DNA of 64,000 nt from Bactericera cockerelli (taxonomy: Eukaryota; Arthropoda; Insecta; Hemiptera; Triozidae): positions 285,501 through 349,500 of the forward strand of contig CM044964.1 of the NCBI GenBank assembly GCA_024516035.1, in the 5' to 3' direction. Within the stretch, counting starts at the first letter, position 1. Each line of letters opens with the position of its first letter. The notes beneath the pieces were generated by a model. That model saw only the letters and a program-made list of their open reading frames with translations, was not told where the DNA came from and made no database searches. The translations under genes and the position numbers were made by a program. Below are positions 10,283-19,606 of this stretch, one piece after another.

Positions 10283-10546
10283 GCAACAATCACGTCAAGT
10301 CAGCCATCAACTTTTTTGGCCCATCCTGTGCCGTCAACGCCCTGGTCAACAAATACAACCCCATAGGTGACAATTCGGACCGCCTCTGTGACCTCTGTAT
10401 TGGCAGGGTACCTGGAGAGAAATGTACATCTGCGGATCCATATGCTGGCTTTGAAGGAGCCTTCCGCTGTCTCGTGGAGAAGGGGGACATTGCTTTCCTC
10501 AAGCATAGCACAGTAGCTGAGATGATTGATGGGAAAATCGATGCCT
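10283..10546 (+). CDS. Transferrin exon 5
   Basis: Encodes [57 protein letters not shown] and [20 protein letters not shown], from acceptor TTCATTTTTCAG to donor GCCT|GTAAGT. FFGPSC, LCx[10 protein letters not shown] and VAFxKHST-like strings are transferrin hallmarks. The position of ligand Tyr188 (GYSGAF in human) is phenylalanine (GFEGAF). With exons 1-4 this gives about 263 residues of one lobe; the rest of that lobe, including the fourth ligand (His249), and any second lobe are not in the window. It ends in phase 1. The next exon should start with the AT GGC CTG sequence found in the satellite that follows. Confidence 0.95.
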
Positions 10547-10739
10547 GTAAGTGGAAAAATATGTTATTCATCAATTTGGAATTTGTATTTATTAAAAAAT
10601 ATGAGGATAGGAGTTATTACCAAAATCTAATTTAAATCAAGTTAAACAAAAGCACCTCAAAAATACTTGCATTTTTCATTGATTTTTTATTATGTTAGTC
10701 ATATTAATTTTTAAAGTATGCCGGTTACAACAACAATAA

Positions 10740-10895
10740 ATCCGACCCCAGTAGCTTGATCGATAAGGCGGCGGACTTGTAATCTGGAGGTCGGTGGTTC
10801 TAGTCCCGGTTTCAGCGTAGATTTAGTAAAGCGAGTTTGAGTAGTTATGCTATCACGAAAGTGATTAACACAAATATGAACACAAAACACAAATA
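10740..10895 (+). mobile_element. SINE family D
   Basis: tRNA-like head CAGTAGCTTGATCGATAAGG (A box) and GGTCGGTGGTTCTAGTCCCG (B box), then GTAAAGCGAGTTTGAGTAGT and TATCACGAAAGTGATTAACA. Inserted in the satellite. Confidence 0.8.
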
Positions 10896-11344
10896 TTATA
10901 TTCTAATTTTCCAGATGGCCTGACCAAGGAAAGCAAAAATACTTACATTTTTCATTGATCTTTTATTTTGTTAGTCATACTAATTTTTAAAGTACGCTGG
11001 TTACAACAAAAATAAAGTATGTTCCATTTGTCATTGATTTTTTTATTTTGTTAGTCATACTAATTTTTAAAGTATGCTGGTTACAACAAAAATAAATTAT
11101 GTTCCATTTGTCATTGATTTTTTTATTTTGTTAGTCATACTAATTTTTAAAGTATGCTGGTTACAACAAAAATAAATTATGTTCCATTTGTCATTGATTT
11201 TTTTATTTTGTTAGTCATACTAATTTTTAAAGTATGTATGCTTTTATTTGTGGTGAAGCACAAGGCCTCTTCACAATTTTTTGTTGGTAGCGCAGCATTA
11301 CTAAGAGCCTCCTGTACTTTTCGAATTATTCTATTACATTCATT

Positions 11345-11545
11345 TCTTTATACTCTGGTAATGCCGCCACTGGTCGTTACTCATACAAGTAACTACTCAT
11401 TTTTCCAATTAGAGGTATGAGGTATGAGTGGACCCCGAACACCCAAGAACAGAGCAGAAAAAATCCTGCCCCGCTGGGGATCGAACCCAGGTCACCGTGT
11501 GTGCAATGCCTAGCGCGCTAACTCACTCTGCCACGGTGACTTCTC
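11345..11545 (-). mobile_element. SINE family F
   Basis: On the minus strand the head reads CACCGTGGCAGAGTGAGTTA and GGGTTCGATCCCCAGCGG. The body contains GTTCGGGGTCCACTCATACC and AGTAACGACCAGTGGCGGCA. It is the best copy of this family in the window and lies in the satellite. Confidence 0.8.
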
Positions 11546-11930
11546 TAATTTTTAAAGTATTTTTATTTGTCATTGATTTTTTATTTTGTTAGTCATTCTG
11601 ATTTTTTATTTTGTTTCTCATACTGATTTTAAAGTATGCTGGTTACAACAACAATTAATTATATTCTAATTTTCCAGATGGCCTGACCAAGGAAAGCAAA
11701 AATACTTGCATTTGTCATTGATTTTTTATTTTGTTAGTCATTCTAATTTTTTATTTTGTTTCTCATACTGATTTTTAAAGTATGCTAGTCACAACAACAA
11801 CAAATTATATTCTATGAATTTTCCAGATGGCCTGACCAAGGAAAGCAAAAATACTTGCATTTGTCATTGATTTTTTATTTTGTTAGTCATTCTAATTTTT
11901 TATTTTGTTTCTCATACTGATTTTTAAAGT

Positions 11931-13142
11931 TTTAATTCAACCATCTCCTACGTGTCAGCCCTTTCTGGAAATTTCCACAGACAGTTTTAAGAATTGACGA
12001 GAAACTGAAGGTTACATTAGAAAAAATTCTGAACCTCCAATTGGATGGAAATTCATGGACACAAGCTTGCCTTCCAGTAAATGATGGAGGATTGGGAATT
12101 CGTCTCATCGGTGACATTTGCCTTCCAGCTTTCTTGGCCTCGTCGATTGGTTCAACTCCTCTTGTATCTGCTATACTTAACAATCAGGATACAAGAAATG
12201 TGACACTTTTTGACCAAGCTATGGAATCTTGGCAATTGATGCACGGAGAAGATGTTCCCACTCTCACCCATGTACAGAAGCACTGGGATGAAATCCATGT
12301 CAGAGCCATTAAGGACAACCTTGTTTTTAATAGTGCTATTGACTCTGCACGTTTTCAGGCAATTCAATGCAAAGAGTCAAACTCGTGGCTCCATGCTATC
12401 CCATCCAGTAATGTCGCCACTCTCATGGACGATACTTCTTTCCATCTCTGCGTTGCTTTGCGTTTGGGGTGTAAGGTAACGGACCCTTTCAGATGTCAAT
12501 GTGGAAAGATGGTTGCTGCAAATGGTACTCACGGACTGAGTTGTGAAAAAAGTGCAGGTCGATTCACACGCCACACCGAACTCAATAATATAATATCCCG
12601 CTCTCTCACATCCCTTGGCTTCCACCCAACACTTGAACCAACAGGCATGTCACGCAGTGATGGTAAGCGGCCAGATGGTGTCACTCTGGATTCCTGGTCC
12701 CGTGGGAAGAAGTTAGTGTGGGACGTCACTTGCGTGGACACGCTAGCTCCTTCGTATGTTTGTAAATCATCCACTCATGTTGGTTCGGCGGCCGAGGCAG
12801 CTTGTGAAAGAAAGCACTCCATATATTCTCACATCGAAAACAATGGATATATTTTCAAAGGATTGGCAGTTGAGTCCATGGGCCCTTTCTGCCAGGAGAT
12901 GAAGGATCTTGTCGAAGAAATGGGCAAAAAATTAAAAGAAAAAGTGGAGAACCAAAAGCCAAGACCTACCTCTACCAATCCCTGTCCTTGGCGATCCAGA
13001 GAGGGAATGCATCGAGTATTCTTGGGACTTTTCCTCCCAATCCCTCTCTGGACTTTATCTACCAACTTTGATAATTATGTTTGTTGTTTAATAAATAAAG
13101 TTTCCTTTCTAATAGAACTTCTTTATTAGGAGGTGAATTCAA
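11931..13142 (+). mobile_element. 5'-truncated RLE-type LINE
   Basis: Flanked by an 11-bp direct repeat ATTTTTAAAGT (11920-11930 and 13143-13153) that occurs once in an uninterrupted satellite unit, so the insertion point is clear. It carries only the C-terminal part of a retrotransposon protein, and ends just after an AATAAATAAAG signal without a long A tail. Confidence 0.75.
11933..13129 (+). CDS. C-terminal region of LINE protein with PD-(D/E)XK-like domain
   Basis: The frame opens without a methionine at FNHLLRVSPFWKFPQTVLR (the first methionine is at 12041) and runs to a TAG at 13127-13129. A cysteine/histidine cluster, CQCGK...HGLSCEKS...RHTELN, is followed by KRPDGVTLDSWSRGKKLVWD and VTCVDTLAPSYV. 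The RPD...WDVT pattern matches the PD-(D/E)XK restriction-like endonuclease found at the C-terminus of RLE-bearing non-LTR elements, although a lysine after the acidic residue is not evident. The RT domain is absent because the copy is 5'-truncated. No stops or frameshifts interrupt the remaining ~398 codons, so the insertion seems young. The exact clade was not determined. Confidence 0.7.
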
Positions 13143-13674
13143 ATTTTTAAAGTATGCTGGTTACAACAACAATTAATTATATTCTAATTTTCCAGATGGC
13201 CTGACCAAGGAAAGAATAAAATACTTGCATTTGTCATTGATTTTTTATTTTGTTAGTCATTCTGATTTTTTATTTTGTTTCTCATACTGATTTTTAAAGT
13301 ATGCTGGTTACAACAACAATAAATTATATTCTACTAGTTATATTCTATGAATTTTCCAGATGGGCTGACCAAGGAAAGAAAAAATACTTGCATTTGTCAT
13401 TGATTTTTTATTTTGTTAGTCATTCTGATTATTTATTTTGTTTCTCATACTGATTTTTAAATTATGCTGGTTACAACAGCAATAAATTATATTCTATGAA
13501 TATTCCAGATGGCCTGACCAAGGAAAGCAAAAATACTTGCATTTGTCATTGATTTTTTATTTTGTTAGTCATTCTGATTTTTTATTATGTTTCTCATACT
13601 GATTTTTAAAGTATGCTGGTTACAACAACTTCTTCTTCTTCTTTCTTCTTCTTTTACTTTGTCTTTAATCCCGC

Positions 13675-13695
13675 TCAAGCGGGGTCGACATTTTT
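13675..13695 (-). other. 3'-terminal hairpin overlapping the stop codon
   Basis: The minus strand reads CCCGCTTGAGCGGG, a 5-bp stem with a TTGA loop. The TGA stop of the LINE ORF lies inside it. The same NVDPA-stop plus hairpin-like string appears in the separate fragment at 16913-16999. Confidence 0.6.
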
Positions 13696-16600
13696 TACCA
13701 GTTGTTTCCAGGCAGTCCGGTCAAGAGCCTCATCGCCCGTTATTCCTTTTTCTCGTAGGTCTTCATTTATATTATTTTTCCATCTCTTCTTTGGTCTTCC
13801 TCTTCCTCTTTGTCCCTCGACTGCAATCTTCTCCACTTTCTTACTAATGTAGTTTTCATCCCTTCTCTTCACATGCCCATACCACTGTAGTCTCTTTTCT
13901 TGAATCTTCTTTGATATTTCCAACACTTTCACTTTGTCTCTAATAACTTCATTTCTTATTCTGTCTAAACGAGTAACTCCGCATATCCATCTAAGCATTT
14001 TCATTTCTGTTGTTTCCAATTTCTTTTCTTCAGTTTTCTTAAGTGCCCAAGTCTCAGCTCCATAGGTCAATGCAGGTCTTACTATCGTTTTGTACATCTT
14101 GCCTCTTGTTTTTAGATTTATATTTTTATCGCATAGCACTCCCGATGTTTTCTTCCAATTTATCCAACCTGCATTGATTCTGTGGGTAATCTCTTTTTCA
14201 ATTGATCCATATTTAGAGACCGTAGATCCAAGGTACTTAAATTCTTCAACTATTTTCAGGTTTTCTCCATCTATCTTTACATTGTCATTTTTCTCATTTC
14301 CATAGTTTAGCTGCACTGTCTTTGTTCGGTTAATTTTCAAGCCTCTCTCTTCTAAAGATTTTCTCCACTTCTCTAATTTTATCTCAAGATCTTCTCTCTT
14401 TGTTCCACACAACACAACGTCATCAGCAAACATCATGCTCCATGGTCCTTCATCTCTTACATTTTCCGTTATTACATCCATTATCATGTCGAAGAGGTAA
14501 GGACTTAGGGCAGATCCTTGATGAAGACCAACTTTTACAGTTATCCAGTCAGTCATGCCAGTCGGACTTCTGATTTTTGTTCTTGCTTCATGGTACATAT
14601 CTTTTACTAGCCGTACATACTTTTCTGGGGAACCTTTGCATCTCATACATCGCCATATCTCATCTCTTGGGACTCTATCATATGCCTTTTCCAGGTCGAT
14701 AAATATGAAGTATAATGGTTTTCCTTTCTCTTGATATTTCTCCATCAACTGTCTAACTGCAAATATAGCATCAGTTGTGCTTCTTCCAGGCATAAATCCA
14801 AACTGTTCATTACTTATTTCCGTTTCTGCTCTCAATCTTTGCTCAATTATTCTTTCCCAAATTTTCATTGTATGTGTCATTAGTTTGATTCCTCTGTAGT
14901 TGTTAATATCTTGAATGTCGCCTTTTTGTTTGTAGATCGGCACAATAACACTTTGTCTCCATTCATTTGGCACTTTTTCTGATTCATAAACTTCCTGCAT
15001 CATATTCCATAGCATATCTATCCCCTCCTCTCCCAAACTTTTCCAGGCTTCAACTGGTATATCATCCACACCTGTGGCTTTACTATTTTTCATCTTCTTT
15101 ACTGCTAATACTATTTCTTCTCGACTTATATGTGTTGTCATTCCTTCATTTGGTGTACCCTCTTCATACATATTTCTAGGATTTTCTTCGTTCAATAACA
15201 CTTCAAAATAGTCTTTCCACCTCTTTTGTATTTCTGTGTCTTCTCTTATAACTCTTCCTTGGTCATCTTTGATCTGTTTTATATGAGTAAAATCTTTGGT
15301 TGCCTTGTCTCTCTCCTTTGCTATGCGGTATAGTTTTTTCTCTCCATCTTTTTTGTTAATGTTTTCATAAAATACACTGAGAGCCTTTGCTTTTGCTATT
15401 GCTACTGCCCTTTTTGCTTCTTTGTTGGCAGCTTTATATATAAGTTTATCTTCTGTTCTTCTTGTTTCATCCAATCTTTTCTTGGCAATTTTCTTTTTCT
15501 TGACAGCATTCTGAACACTTTCATCCCACCACCAGGTTTCTTTGTCTTTGGGGGCTCCTTTTCCAGATGTTTTCCCCAGTATATTCTCTCCAGCCTTTTT
15601 TATACTATTACTAGCCTTTATCCACCAATCAGCTTCTTCACTTCTCATCACACTTTCTAAAACTTCACTCTTGAATGCACATCGCTTTATTGGATCTTTT
15701 AACATCCACCACTTGATCTTGGGTGTTGAATTTTTCTTTGGTTTAGGTTTACTCTTGATTTCAAACTCACAGTCAATCACTACTAATCTATGCTGGGTAG
15801 TCACAGCTTCATTATTTATAACTTTACAGTTCTTTATATCTTTCAGTTGCCATCTTCTGCAGAGGATATAATCAATCTGACTAGCAGTTCTTCCACTTTT
15901 GTATGTCAAGAGCTGACTCTCTTTCTTTTGAAAGAAGGTATTGCAAATAGTTAGATCTGTGGCAACAGCAAATTCTATCATTGTTTTTCCATCATCATTT
16001 TCTACACCTATACCCCATCTGCCTCTAACACGGTCTGTCATATCATCATTTCTTTTACCAATGTGAGCATTCAGGTCTCCTCCTATGATCAGTTTTTCAT
16101 CATTTGCTATCGAGCTTATTTCGTGTTCCAGTTCTCTCCAAAAGGCTTCTTTTACTTCTTCATCACACCCAACTTGTGGGGCATAGGCATAGGCACTCAC
16201 AATGTTCCATACACCGTCATTCATTTCAACTCTTATTGACATCAATCTATCACTCCTTCTGTTTACCTCAGTTACTTTCCTCTTCAGTTCATCATTTAGA
16301 ATAATTCCAACTCCGTTTCTTCCTTCATTATTTGCTCCACTATAGAATAACTTGTAACCTTCTCCCAGTTCTTTTGCTTTACTTCCCTTCCATCTAGTCT
16401 CTTGTACACAAAGTATTTCCACCCTTCTTCTTTTCATCATGTCTGCCAATTCTCTACCTCTACTTGTCATCGAGCCAACGTTCAGTGTTCCAATCCGTAT
16501 TTTGTGCAGGACTTGCTTCTTTAGCCGGGACCATCCTCTCTTGTGGACCAGTAGCCCTTGTTCATTTATCACAGGTATCAGGCGAGGTACCTGCGCGTCG

Positions 16601-16752
16601 CATTGAGGGGACGCCCTATCATCTAGACCGGCATAAATCTCAGTGGTATGGGTTTCCGAGGCCTTTATGGACTGAATATTTACAACTGGCATTTGATGGT
16701 ATTGGCGGGTTTTTTTTATAGACTGGATGCCTTTCCTAACATCAACCCTCAC
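13675..16752 (-). CDS. RTE-like endonuclease-reverse transcriptase
   Basis: 1025 codons uninterrupted from an ATG at 16752. The first ~85 residues (MRVDVRKG...) look like translated 5' leader, and recognisable homology begins at IRIGTLNVGSMTSRGRELAD. The apurinic endonuclease domain shows LNVG, CVQETRW, IIGGDLNAHIG and SQIDYIL. The usual SDH before the final block reads TQHRLVV here. RT follows: SKATGVDDIPVEAWK, NYRGIKLM, EQFGFMPGRSTTDA, IFIDLEKAYDRVPR, GLHQGSALSPYLF and the catalytic MMFADDVVL. A C-terminal GRPKKRW segment ends NVDPA-stop. It nicks DNA and primes cDNA synthesis at the break. This copy may be coding-competent. Confidence 0.9.
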   Translation of the reverse strand: MRVDVRKGIQSIKKTRQYHQMPVVNIQSIKASETHTTEIYAGLDDRASPQCDAQVPRLIPVINEQGLLVHKRGWSRLKKQVLHKIRIGTLNVGSMTSRGRELADMMKRRRVEILCVQETRWKGSKAKELGEGYKLFYSGANNEGRNGVGIILNDELKRKVTEVNRRSDRLMSIRVEMNDGVWNIVSAYAYAPQVGCDEEVKEAFWRELEHEISSIANDEKLIIGGDLNAHIGKRNDDMTDRVRGRWGIGVENDDGKTMIEFAVATDLTICNTFFQKKESQLLTYKSGRTASQIDYILCRRWQLKDIKNCKVINNEAVTTQHRLVVIDCEFEIKSKPKPKKNSTPKIKWWMLKDPIKRCAFKSEVLESVMRSEEADWWIKASNSIKKAGENILGKTSGKGAPKDKETWWWDESVQNAVKKKKIAKKRLDETRRTEDKLIYKAANKEAKRAVAIAKAKALSVFYENINKKDGEKKLYRIAKERDKATKDFTHIKQIKDDQGRVIREDTEIQKRWKDYFEVLLNEENPRNMYEEGTPNEGMTTHISREEIVLAVKKMKNSKATGVDDIPVEAWKSLGEEGIDMLWNMMQEVYESEKVPNEWRQSVIVPIYKQKGDIQDINNYRGIKLMTHTMKIWERIIEQRLRAETEISNEQFGFMPGRSTTDAIFAVRQLMEKYQEKGKPLYFIFIDLEKAYDRVPRDEIWRCMRCKGSPEKYVRLVKDMYHEARTKIRSPTGMTDWITVKVGLHQGSALSPYLFDMIMDVITENVRDEGPWSMMFADDVVLCGTKREDLEIKLEKWRKSLEERGLKINRTKTVQLNYGNEKNDNVKIDGENLKIVEEFKYLGSTVSKYGSIEKEITHRINAGWINWKKTSGVLCDKNINLKTRGKMYKTIVRPALTYGAETWALKKTEEKKLETTEMKMLRWICGVTRLDRIRNEVIRDKVKVLEISKKIQEKRLQWYGHVKRRDENYISKKVEKIAVEGQRGRGRPKKRWKNNINEDLREKGITGDEALDRTAWKQLVKNVDPA

Positions 16753-16912
16753 TATTTATCCGGGCTTGGGACCGGCTTCAGAATGTGCTGGCTTGCACAC
16801 CCCAAAGGCTAGTTTACAAGTTTACAAATGCTGGTTACAACAACAATAAATTATATTCCATTTGTCCTTGATTTTTTTATTTTGTTAGTCATATTAATTT
16901 TTAAAGTATGCT

Positions 16913-16999
16913 GTCTTATCCCGCTCAAGCAGGGTCAACGTTGTTCAACCTCATGGTTGAAGTTGATTGGTTTTGGCACATTTTTTTTACGGCTGGTTA
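16913..16999 (-). mobile_element. Second RTE-like LINE, 3' fragment
   Basis: On the minus strand it ends AACGTTGACCCTGCTTGAGC, encoding NVDPA-stop like the element next door, but the rest is diverged. It breaks into the satellite after AAGTATGCTG and runs into the 100-N gap. Confidence 0.65.
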
Positions 17000-17099
17000 N
17001 NNNNNNNNNNNNNNNNNNNNNNNNNNNNNNNNNNNNNNNNNNNNNNNNNNNNNNNNNNNNNNNNNNNNNNNNNNNNNNNNNNNNNNNNNNNNNNNNNNN
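17000..17099. other. Assembly gap
   Basis: 100 N. The length is a conventional placeholder, so the true gap size is unknown. It could hide transferrin exon 6. Confidence 0.99.
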
Positions 17100-17355
17100 A
17101 AATTACCTTAAATACCTGTGTTGGTTTTTGATGAGGGGTTTTCAAACCAAATTAACAAGCCTTGAGGGCGGAGTGTAACCCTTCCGATTTTGAAACCAAA
17201 AAAACAGGAATAAATCTTGTATTTTTTTGTGAGTTTGAAGGATGCTGGTAGCTCAAGATCTCTTGCTTGTAAGTTGTAAGTGCCCAAAAGTAAGATTTAC
17301 TTTCCTTATCTTACCTATACATACAACTTCTCACTTTTCTTGTAATACTAAATTT
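17100..17355. other. No gene recognised
   Basis: AT-rich sequence between the gap and a SINE. TAGCTCAAGATCTCTTGCTTG near 17252 is faintly tRNA-like but lacks a B box. Nothing resembling a transferrin exon is visible. Confidence 0.4.
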
Positions 17356-17358
17356 TGA

Positions 17359-17485
17359 GCGCCCAGATAGCTCCGTGGCTAATCACTCGTTTCCCATGTG
17401 GAAGGTCCCGGGTTCGAACCCCCAAGCCGACAAAAACATTGTATTCAAAATTTGGTTACATTTGTTTGACTCAGCAACTAAATGA
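17359..17485 (+). mobile_element. SINE family A, 5' part
   Basis: Head TAGCTCCGTGGCTAATCACT and GGTCCCGGGTTCGAACCCCC, then GCCGACAAAAACATTGTATT and AAAATTTGGTTACATTTGTT. Truncated after the TCAGCAACTAAATG segment. Confidence 0.8.
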
Positions 17486-17490
17486 GAAGA

Positions 17491-17710
17491 TTATAATAAT
17501 AATACCACTCTTTAGTGGAAGGTAACCACCGGGCAAGGTTAATGCTCAAATCATTTTCTACCACCTAACCCTCAAAGTCTTATTATCATGTGATCACAAT
17601 TTCAAATTAATGAGGAAAAATTTGTGCACTGGGTGGGATTCGAATCAACGGATCCTTACATTACCTGGATTACCAGACTAGCGCATGAACCATAATTATG
17701 ACTACCAGTG
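17491..17710 (-). mobile_element. SINE family B
   Basis: Reverse-orientation copy: AATAATACCACTCTTTAGTG, TTTTCTACCACCTAACCCTC, GCACTGGGTGGGATTCGAAT (B box) and CCAGACTAGCGCATGAACC (A box). Confidence 0.85.
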
Positions 17711-17724
17711 ACCTAGTATTTTTT

Positions 17725-17960
17725 TTTTTTAAATTTTATTATTATTATTAGTACCTATAGTATGCTTTATTAGGTAAGACAAAAATATACAGTAAAATAC
17801 ATTGAAATTATAAAAAAAAAAAAAAATAGATTGAACAAAGAAACAAGAACAAAAAAGAGAATGAAGCTAATGTCCTACCTAAAGGGCGGGGTTATTGCCT
17901 GTGGCAATCTCTTCCACCCAACCCTTTAATTTTAACTCTTGATGATAAACAATCTCACCT
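17725..17960 (-). mobile_element. LINE 3' UTR fragment
   Basis: The minus strand reads GGGTTGGGTGGAAGAGATTG, CCACAGGCAATAACCCCGCC and then a T-rich tail, matching 34225-34515. This is a common form of insect LINE 3' UTR. The coding part is absent. Confidence 0.65.
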
Positions 17961-18350
17961 TGTAGCCATGGTCTAATGTACGTAGCAAAAAATGATTTTT
18001 AACTTTAGTTCACCTGGTTGGAATGTTTGTAACCCAAAAGGCTTCGAAGATGATCTATTGGGATTTTTAAATTGCAGGTTTTCACTCTGATTTGGAGCTA
18101 TAGTTTCTGGAAACCTTCAATTTGTGAGCCTATTAACTGAGTTTAACCATCTATTATCTTTTCTCGCTGACTATCCACCCTCCTAAACGTTTAATTACTA
18201 ATTATTATAACTAATATTATTATTAGTACAGAGATAATTGCTCGAATAGCTGTCCTAACGCTCATCTGAAATGGGATTAACGCCCTGATTCTGTTTGTTG
18301 CTCGAATCTCTGGATTTGTTGTTGTTTTCGGTTCTTGATGTTGTTGTTGT
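17961..18350. other. No gene recognised
   Basis: Unassigned AT-rich sequence with a GTTGTTGTTGTTGATG run near 18315-18355. No supported ORF or repeat family. Confidence 0.4.
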
Positions 18351-18355
18351 TGATG

Positions 18356-19560
18356 ATTGAATTGAATTGAATTGAATATATTTCTTTATTAGAGTGAATA
18401 AGAAAACAGTGGGGGCCGTTACAAAGTTTCGGCCCCACCAATTACATTGTTACTCACTATTTATAAGTTAATACAAAGATGGTACATTACAGTTGTATAG
18501 TTTAATAATAAACATATTATGTTTATGCATTTAAAGGCAGGTACTAAAAACAGTACATATTTATAAATTATGTTTAAGAAAAGTTGGTTTTGTAACAGGA
18601 GTTTGCTCGAATTTTAATCTGTATTTTCTATAACGACCCAGTCAATTAAATATATAATTAACTATAATAATAGTAAAATTAACTACTGTGCTAACTTTGT
18701 TCTTTGAGGATACTATTTAAATCTCTTGTAAAAGCATGAATGGGTATGTTAAAGTCCAATGTTGGAATCTTGTTACCTGTGAACATAAGTCTGTTCATTG
18801 GAATTAAGTTGGTATTTTCTGATATTTGTAATTTAAAGTGTCTTATATGTCTACATCTTAATCTAGGTATATTGAAGTTGATGTTAGCGACTAAAAATGA
18901 GCAATCAGTGAGGTAGTTTATAAGTTTGTACAGGAAGAGTATGTCTTTGTATGTCCTTCTATGGCTAAGCTTTGTCAGGTTATACAGCTCAAGGGAAACG
19001 TTGTAGGATGATGAACGACCAGAAATATGATAGCTTATCCTCCTAAGGAAATTTTTTTGTACTTGCTCTAGAGCGGCAGTATCTGTTATGCCTAATCCGT
19101 TCCATACCTCCGAACAGTATTCGAGTCTGGATCGGACCAGTGCGCTGTACAGCACCATAACAGTGGACCTATTTTTGAAATTTTTGGAGATCCAGTATAC
19201 CAGACCTGTGCTTCTTTTGCCAGTAGCCAACAGTTTCTGTATATGGCAGTTAAAGTTTAACTTTGTGTCCATTATAACTCCTAAGTCACGATGTTCAAAT
19301 TTACGCTTTATACCAGTGCCGAATATATTGTAGTGGTGAATGTAGGGATTCTGAGTTCGTGTGAAAGACATTATGACAGTTTTGTCAATGTTGCACTGCA
19401 TACCATTTAAGGTACACCAGTTCACAATGGTATCAATATCATTTTGCAATAAATCAGCATCATGCACGTCATATATCACGCGACAAATTTTCAGGTCGTC
19501 GGCGTACATCTCAAAGGGACTTGATATTTGATTTTTAATGTCATCGATGAACATGACGAA
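18356..19560 (-). mobile_element. 5'-truncated Jockey-like LINE
   Basis: The minus-strand RT fragment has a ~330-nt 3' UTR ending in an AATAAAG signal and a pentamer tail (ATTCA)n at 18356-18380. The 5' truncation lies at about 19560, directly against a tRNA-like SINE scrap. Confidence 0.85.
18691..19556 (-). CDS. LINE reverse transcriptase, C-terminal half
   Basis: 288 codons, beginning within the RT palm at MFIDDIKNQISSPFEMYADD; the YADD catalytic box is retained. It continues NIDKTVIMSFTRTQNP, EHRDLGVIMDTKLNF, LVRSRLEYCSEVWNG and LEQVQKNFLRRISY, which is the thumb and connection region usual for Jockey-like elements, and ends at LNSILKEQS-stop. No internal stops. Endonuclease and the first RT motifs are missing because the copy is 5'-truncated, so it is non-functional. 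Clade assigned by motif style only. Confidence 0.88.
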
Positions 19561-19561
19561 C

Positions 19562-19606
19562 GCGTTATAAGCGAGTGCTTATAACCACTGAGCTACCGGG
19601 AATGAC
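19562..19606 (-). mobile_element. tRNA-like SINE scrap
   Basis: The minus strand reads TCCCGGTAGCTCAGTGGTTA and AGCACTCGCTTATAA, an A-box region shared with families A and C. No B box follows. Confidence 0.45.

Larger units (their letters stand above)
10600..13629 (+). repeat. Transferrin intronic satellite with six copies of an exon start
   Basis: Tandem units of two lengths. The longer (about 150 bp) reads CTAATTTTCCAG, ATGGCCTGACCAAGGAAAGC, AAAAATACTTGCATTTGTCA, then T-rich TTATTTTGTTAGTCAT and AAGTATGCTGGTTACAACAA. The shorter (about 79 bp) lacks the exon-like part. Acceptor-plus-exon starts occur at 10915, 11678, 11827, 13196, 13360 and 13509. Joined to exon 5 (phase 1) they read YGLTKESKNT and then reach a stop. 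The array continues after the RTE insertion, at 16828-16912. Two SINEs and a LINE also interrupt it. Confidence 0.85.
13630..16827 (-). mobile_element. RTE-like LINE, nearly full length
   Basis: Minus-strand element flanked by a 17-bp target duplication ATGCTGGTTACAACAAC (13613-13629 and 16828-16844). Its 3' end, at left, is a (GAA)n-type tail (CTTCTTCTTC on the plus strand), as in RTE elements. The 5' end includes CCCAAGCCCGGATAAATAG. Removing the element restores a normal satellite unit. Confidence 0.88.

Noticed and set aside
10290..10574. Minus-strand ORFs over transferrin exon 5
   Set aside because: Antisense shadows of a strongly supported coding exon.
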